Source of the DNA: Syntrophaceae bacterium
GTDB taxonomy: Bacteria; Desulfobacterota; Syntrophia; Syntrophales; UBA5619
Assembly (NCBI GenBank): GCA_023249795.1
Contig: JAHFBU010000087.1
Span: 1-7,070, forward strand
Length of the DNA: 7,070 nt
Direction: 5' to 3'
Both the position numbers and the translations under genes were made by a program. This document shows positions 5,600-7,070 of this stretch, one piece after another; the stretch's first letter is position 1, and each line of letters begins with the position of its first letter. The notes under the pieces are model-generated. The model was not told where the DNA came from and made no database searches. It saw nothing but the letters and a program-made list of their open reading frames with translations.

Positions 5600-6991
5600 A
5601 TGACAGAAACGATCAAGTATTACAGCACCAACCGCCATCTCGACCAGGTTTCCGGCATCATCCCCTTCCGGGAGATGGTCTCATTCCGGGAGGCGCTCAT
5701 GATGGGACAGGCCCCCGACGGGGGGCTCTTCATGCCGGAGATCATTCCGGCCCTTCCCATCGAGGCCTTCAAAGCCCTCAAGGGAATGCCCTACACGGAG
5801 GCCGCGACGCTCGTCGCACAGGCCTTCCTCACCGGGGAGATCGACGGGCAGATGCTCCGACGGATCATCGACGACGCCTACAACTACGACGTACCGCTGG
5901 AAAATGTCTTTGCACGCAAATATATCATGCGGCTCGATCAGGGGCCGACGGCCTCCTTCAAGGATTTCGCCGCCCGATTGATGGCCCGCCTGATGAGCGC
6001 CCTGCGCGATCCCGGAAGAAGATTGAACGTCCTGGTTGCAACATCCGGGGATACTGGAAGTGCCGTGGGCGAAGCCTTCAAGGGAGTGACAGGAATCGAT
6101 GTGACCATCCTCTACCCGCGGGGCGAGGTGAGCGGCCGGCAGAAGAAGCAACTCGACACGATCGGGCGGAACGTCCGGGCCGTCTCCGTGGACGGGAAGT
6201 TCGACGACTGTCAGGATCTCGTCAAACAGGCCTTCTCCGACCCGGAACTGGGCAGCTTCAATCTGACCTCGGCCAACTCGATCAACTTTGGCCGGATCCT
6301 TCCGCAGATCGTATATTACGTCTGGGCCTGGGCGCAGCTCTCGCGCGACGGCGATCCGGCGGTTTTTTCCGTCCCGTCGGGCAACTTCGGAGATGCCCTC
6401 GGCTGCGAGTATGCGCGGCGGATGGGCCTCCCTGTGGAAAAACTCATCATGCCGACGAACGAAAACGACGAATTTCCCCGGTTCCTTGAAACCGGCATCT
6501 ATGAGAAAGTCTCCCCATCCCAAGCCTGCCTGTCAAACGCAATGAATGTGGGACACCCCAGCAACCTGGCTCGCTTCTTCGACCTCTACGGCGGCACCGT
6601 GGACAGAACCGGCATCGTCCACCGTCAGCCGGACCTGGACGAGATGAGAAAGAACATCTATTCGGTCAGCATCTCCGACAGGGAGACGAAAAAGACGATC
6701 AAGCGGATCTACGACCAGTACCGGGTTCTTCTGGAACCACACGGCGCCGTGGGTTGGCGGGGACTTGAGGTTTATCTCGATCTCTACGGCGACAAATCGC
6801 TCTGCATCAGTCTGGAGACGGCCCATCCGGCCAAATTCCCCGACGAGATCCGGGAACTGCTGGGGATCGACCCTGACCTCCCCCAGGGCATGAAGGATAT
6901 TGACGAACGGTCGGGAGCACCGGTATTCCTCTCCGCCGATTACGGGGAATTGCGAAAATATCTCCAGGAGTGCCTGCGGATCACGGACTGA
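5600..6991 (+). CDS. thrC: Threonine synthase (PLP-dependent, class II)
   Basis: Converts O-phospho-L-homoserine to L-threonine and phosphate, the last step of threonine synthesis, in the cytoplasm. The protein is 463 residues, in the range of class II (E. coli/yeast-type) enzymes. The N-terminal domain shows YYSTNR (7-12) and APDGGLFMPE (38-47). The PLP-binding Lys121 lies in GPTASFKDFAARL; ATSGDTGSA (147-155) and PSGNFGDALG (259-268) are phosphate/cofactor loops, and NLTSANSINFGR (221-232) is family-typical. ATG 5600 has AGAGG (5588-5592) seven bases upstream, and the protein starts as the family does. It lies 206 bp after the lexA-like gene; a weak promoter-like pair (TTGCGA, 17 bases, TATGCA) ends about 30 bp before it. 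No homoserine dehydrogenase or kinase gene is visible beside it, and no terminator follows. The protein is intact. Confidence 0.97.
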   Translation: MTETIKYYSTNRHLDQVSGIIPFREMVSFREALMMGQAPDGGLFMPEIIPALPIEAFKALKGMPYTEAATLVAQAFLTGEIDGQMLRRIIDDAYNYDVPLENVFARKYIMRLDQGPTASFKDFAARLMARLMSALRDPGRRLNVLVATSGDTGSAVGEAFKGVTGIDVTILYPRGEVSGRQKKQLDTIGRNVRAVSVDGKFDDCQDLVKQAFSDPELGSFNLTSANSINFGRILPQIVYYVWAWAQLSRDGDPAVFSVPSGNFGDALGCEYARRMGLPVEKLIMPTNENDEFPRFLETGIYEKVSPSQACLSNAMNVGHPSNLARFFDLYGGTVDRTGIVHRQPDLDEMRKNIYSVSISDRETKKTIKRIYDQYRVLLEPHGAVGWRGLEVYLDLYGDKSLCISLETAHPAKFPDEIRELLGIDPDLPQGMKDIDERSGAPVFLSADYGELRKYLQECLRITD

Positions 6992-7059
6992 TGACCGGCC
7001 GGAAACGCTTTTCTCCTTTCGAAATTGAAACGAACAAACACCGTTAGGGGATAAAGAAC

Positions 7060-7070
7060 GGGGAGTTCAT
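7060..7070 (+). promoter_or_regulatory. Possible ribosome-binding site of a gene starting at the right edge
   Basis: GGGGAG (7060-7065) is followed by TTC and the final AT (7069-7070), which would be an ATG if the next base is G. The three-base spacing is short. The 6992-7059 stretch has no terminator, so a thrC-linked downstream gene is plausible. Confidence 0.3.

Noticed and set aside
6991..7047. An 18-codon frame whose ATG overlaps the thrC stop
   Set aside because: Too short, no family resemblance (MTGRKRFSPFEIETNKHR), and no dedicated ribosome-binding site.
7048..7059. GGGATAAAGAAC shared with the - strand of the 2545-2558 repeat region
   Set aside because: A 12-base match within 7 kb on two strands is expected by chance a few times, and no longer similarity flanks it.

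Overview
This 7.07-kb window is ordinary, gene-dense bacterial chromosome of high GC content (about 58-60% by eye). The mix of genes suggests a Gram-negative anaerobe of the Desulfobacterota / former Deltaproteobacteria, perhaps a Syntrophus or Smithella relative. It contains an Era GTPase beside a small zincin protease, a short RRM protein with a Gly/Arg tail, a LexA/UmuD-like repressor and a class II threonine synthase. The lineage is inferred from recalled similarity and no search was run. I see no insertion sequence, prophage, CRISPR array, tRNA or rRNA.

Layout. Positions 1-265 (+) hold the C-terminal end of a universal stress protein, followed by an intrinsic terminator (298-334). Next are era (413-1315, +) and a small HExxH metallopeptidase (1387-1764, +). 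A hairpin terminator at 1803-1850 separates this + strand group from a - strand group that runs towards it: an RRM RNA-binding protein (1934-2278, -) and a FabG-like short-chain reductase (2586-3314, -). The 307 bp between these two - strand genes are the richest non-coding stretch. They carry three 8-bp repeats, a promoter-like -35 box and a strong intrinsic terminator upstream of the RRM gene, so the region could be a small RNA or an attenuated leader. An AT-rich divergent region (3315-3508) with a nearly mirror-symmetric promoter separates the reductase from a 12-TM MFS exporter (3509-4738, +). A LexA-family self-cleaving repressor follows (4806-5393, +), with an 18-bp palindromic operator between its -35 and -10 boxes. 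Last is threonine synthase (5600-6991, +). No terminator is seen after it, and a weak ribosome-binding site at the right edge hints at another + strand gene beyond the window.

How the genes work together. They are mostly independent housekeeping functions: ribosome assembly (Era), RNA binding, fatty-acyl reduction, efflux, DNA-damage response and threonine synthesis. They do not form one pathway. I found no clear novel multi-gene system. The points worth following are regulatory: the leader upstream of the RRM gene, the LexA operator of the GAAC-N4-GTTC type with a possibly leaderless start, and the symmetric divergent promoter. One protein-level oddity is the reductase, which has Thr where the classical catalytic Asn is expected.
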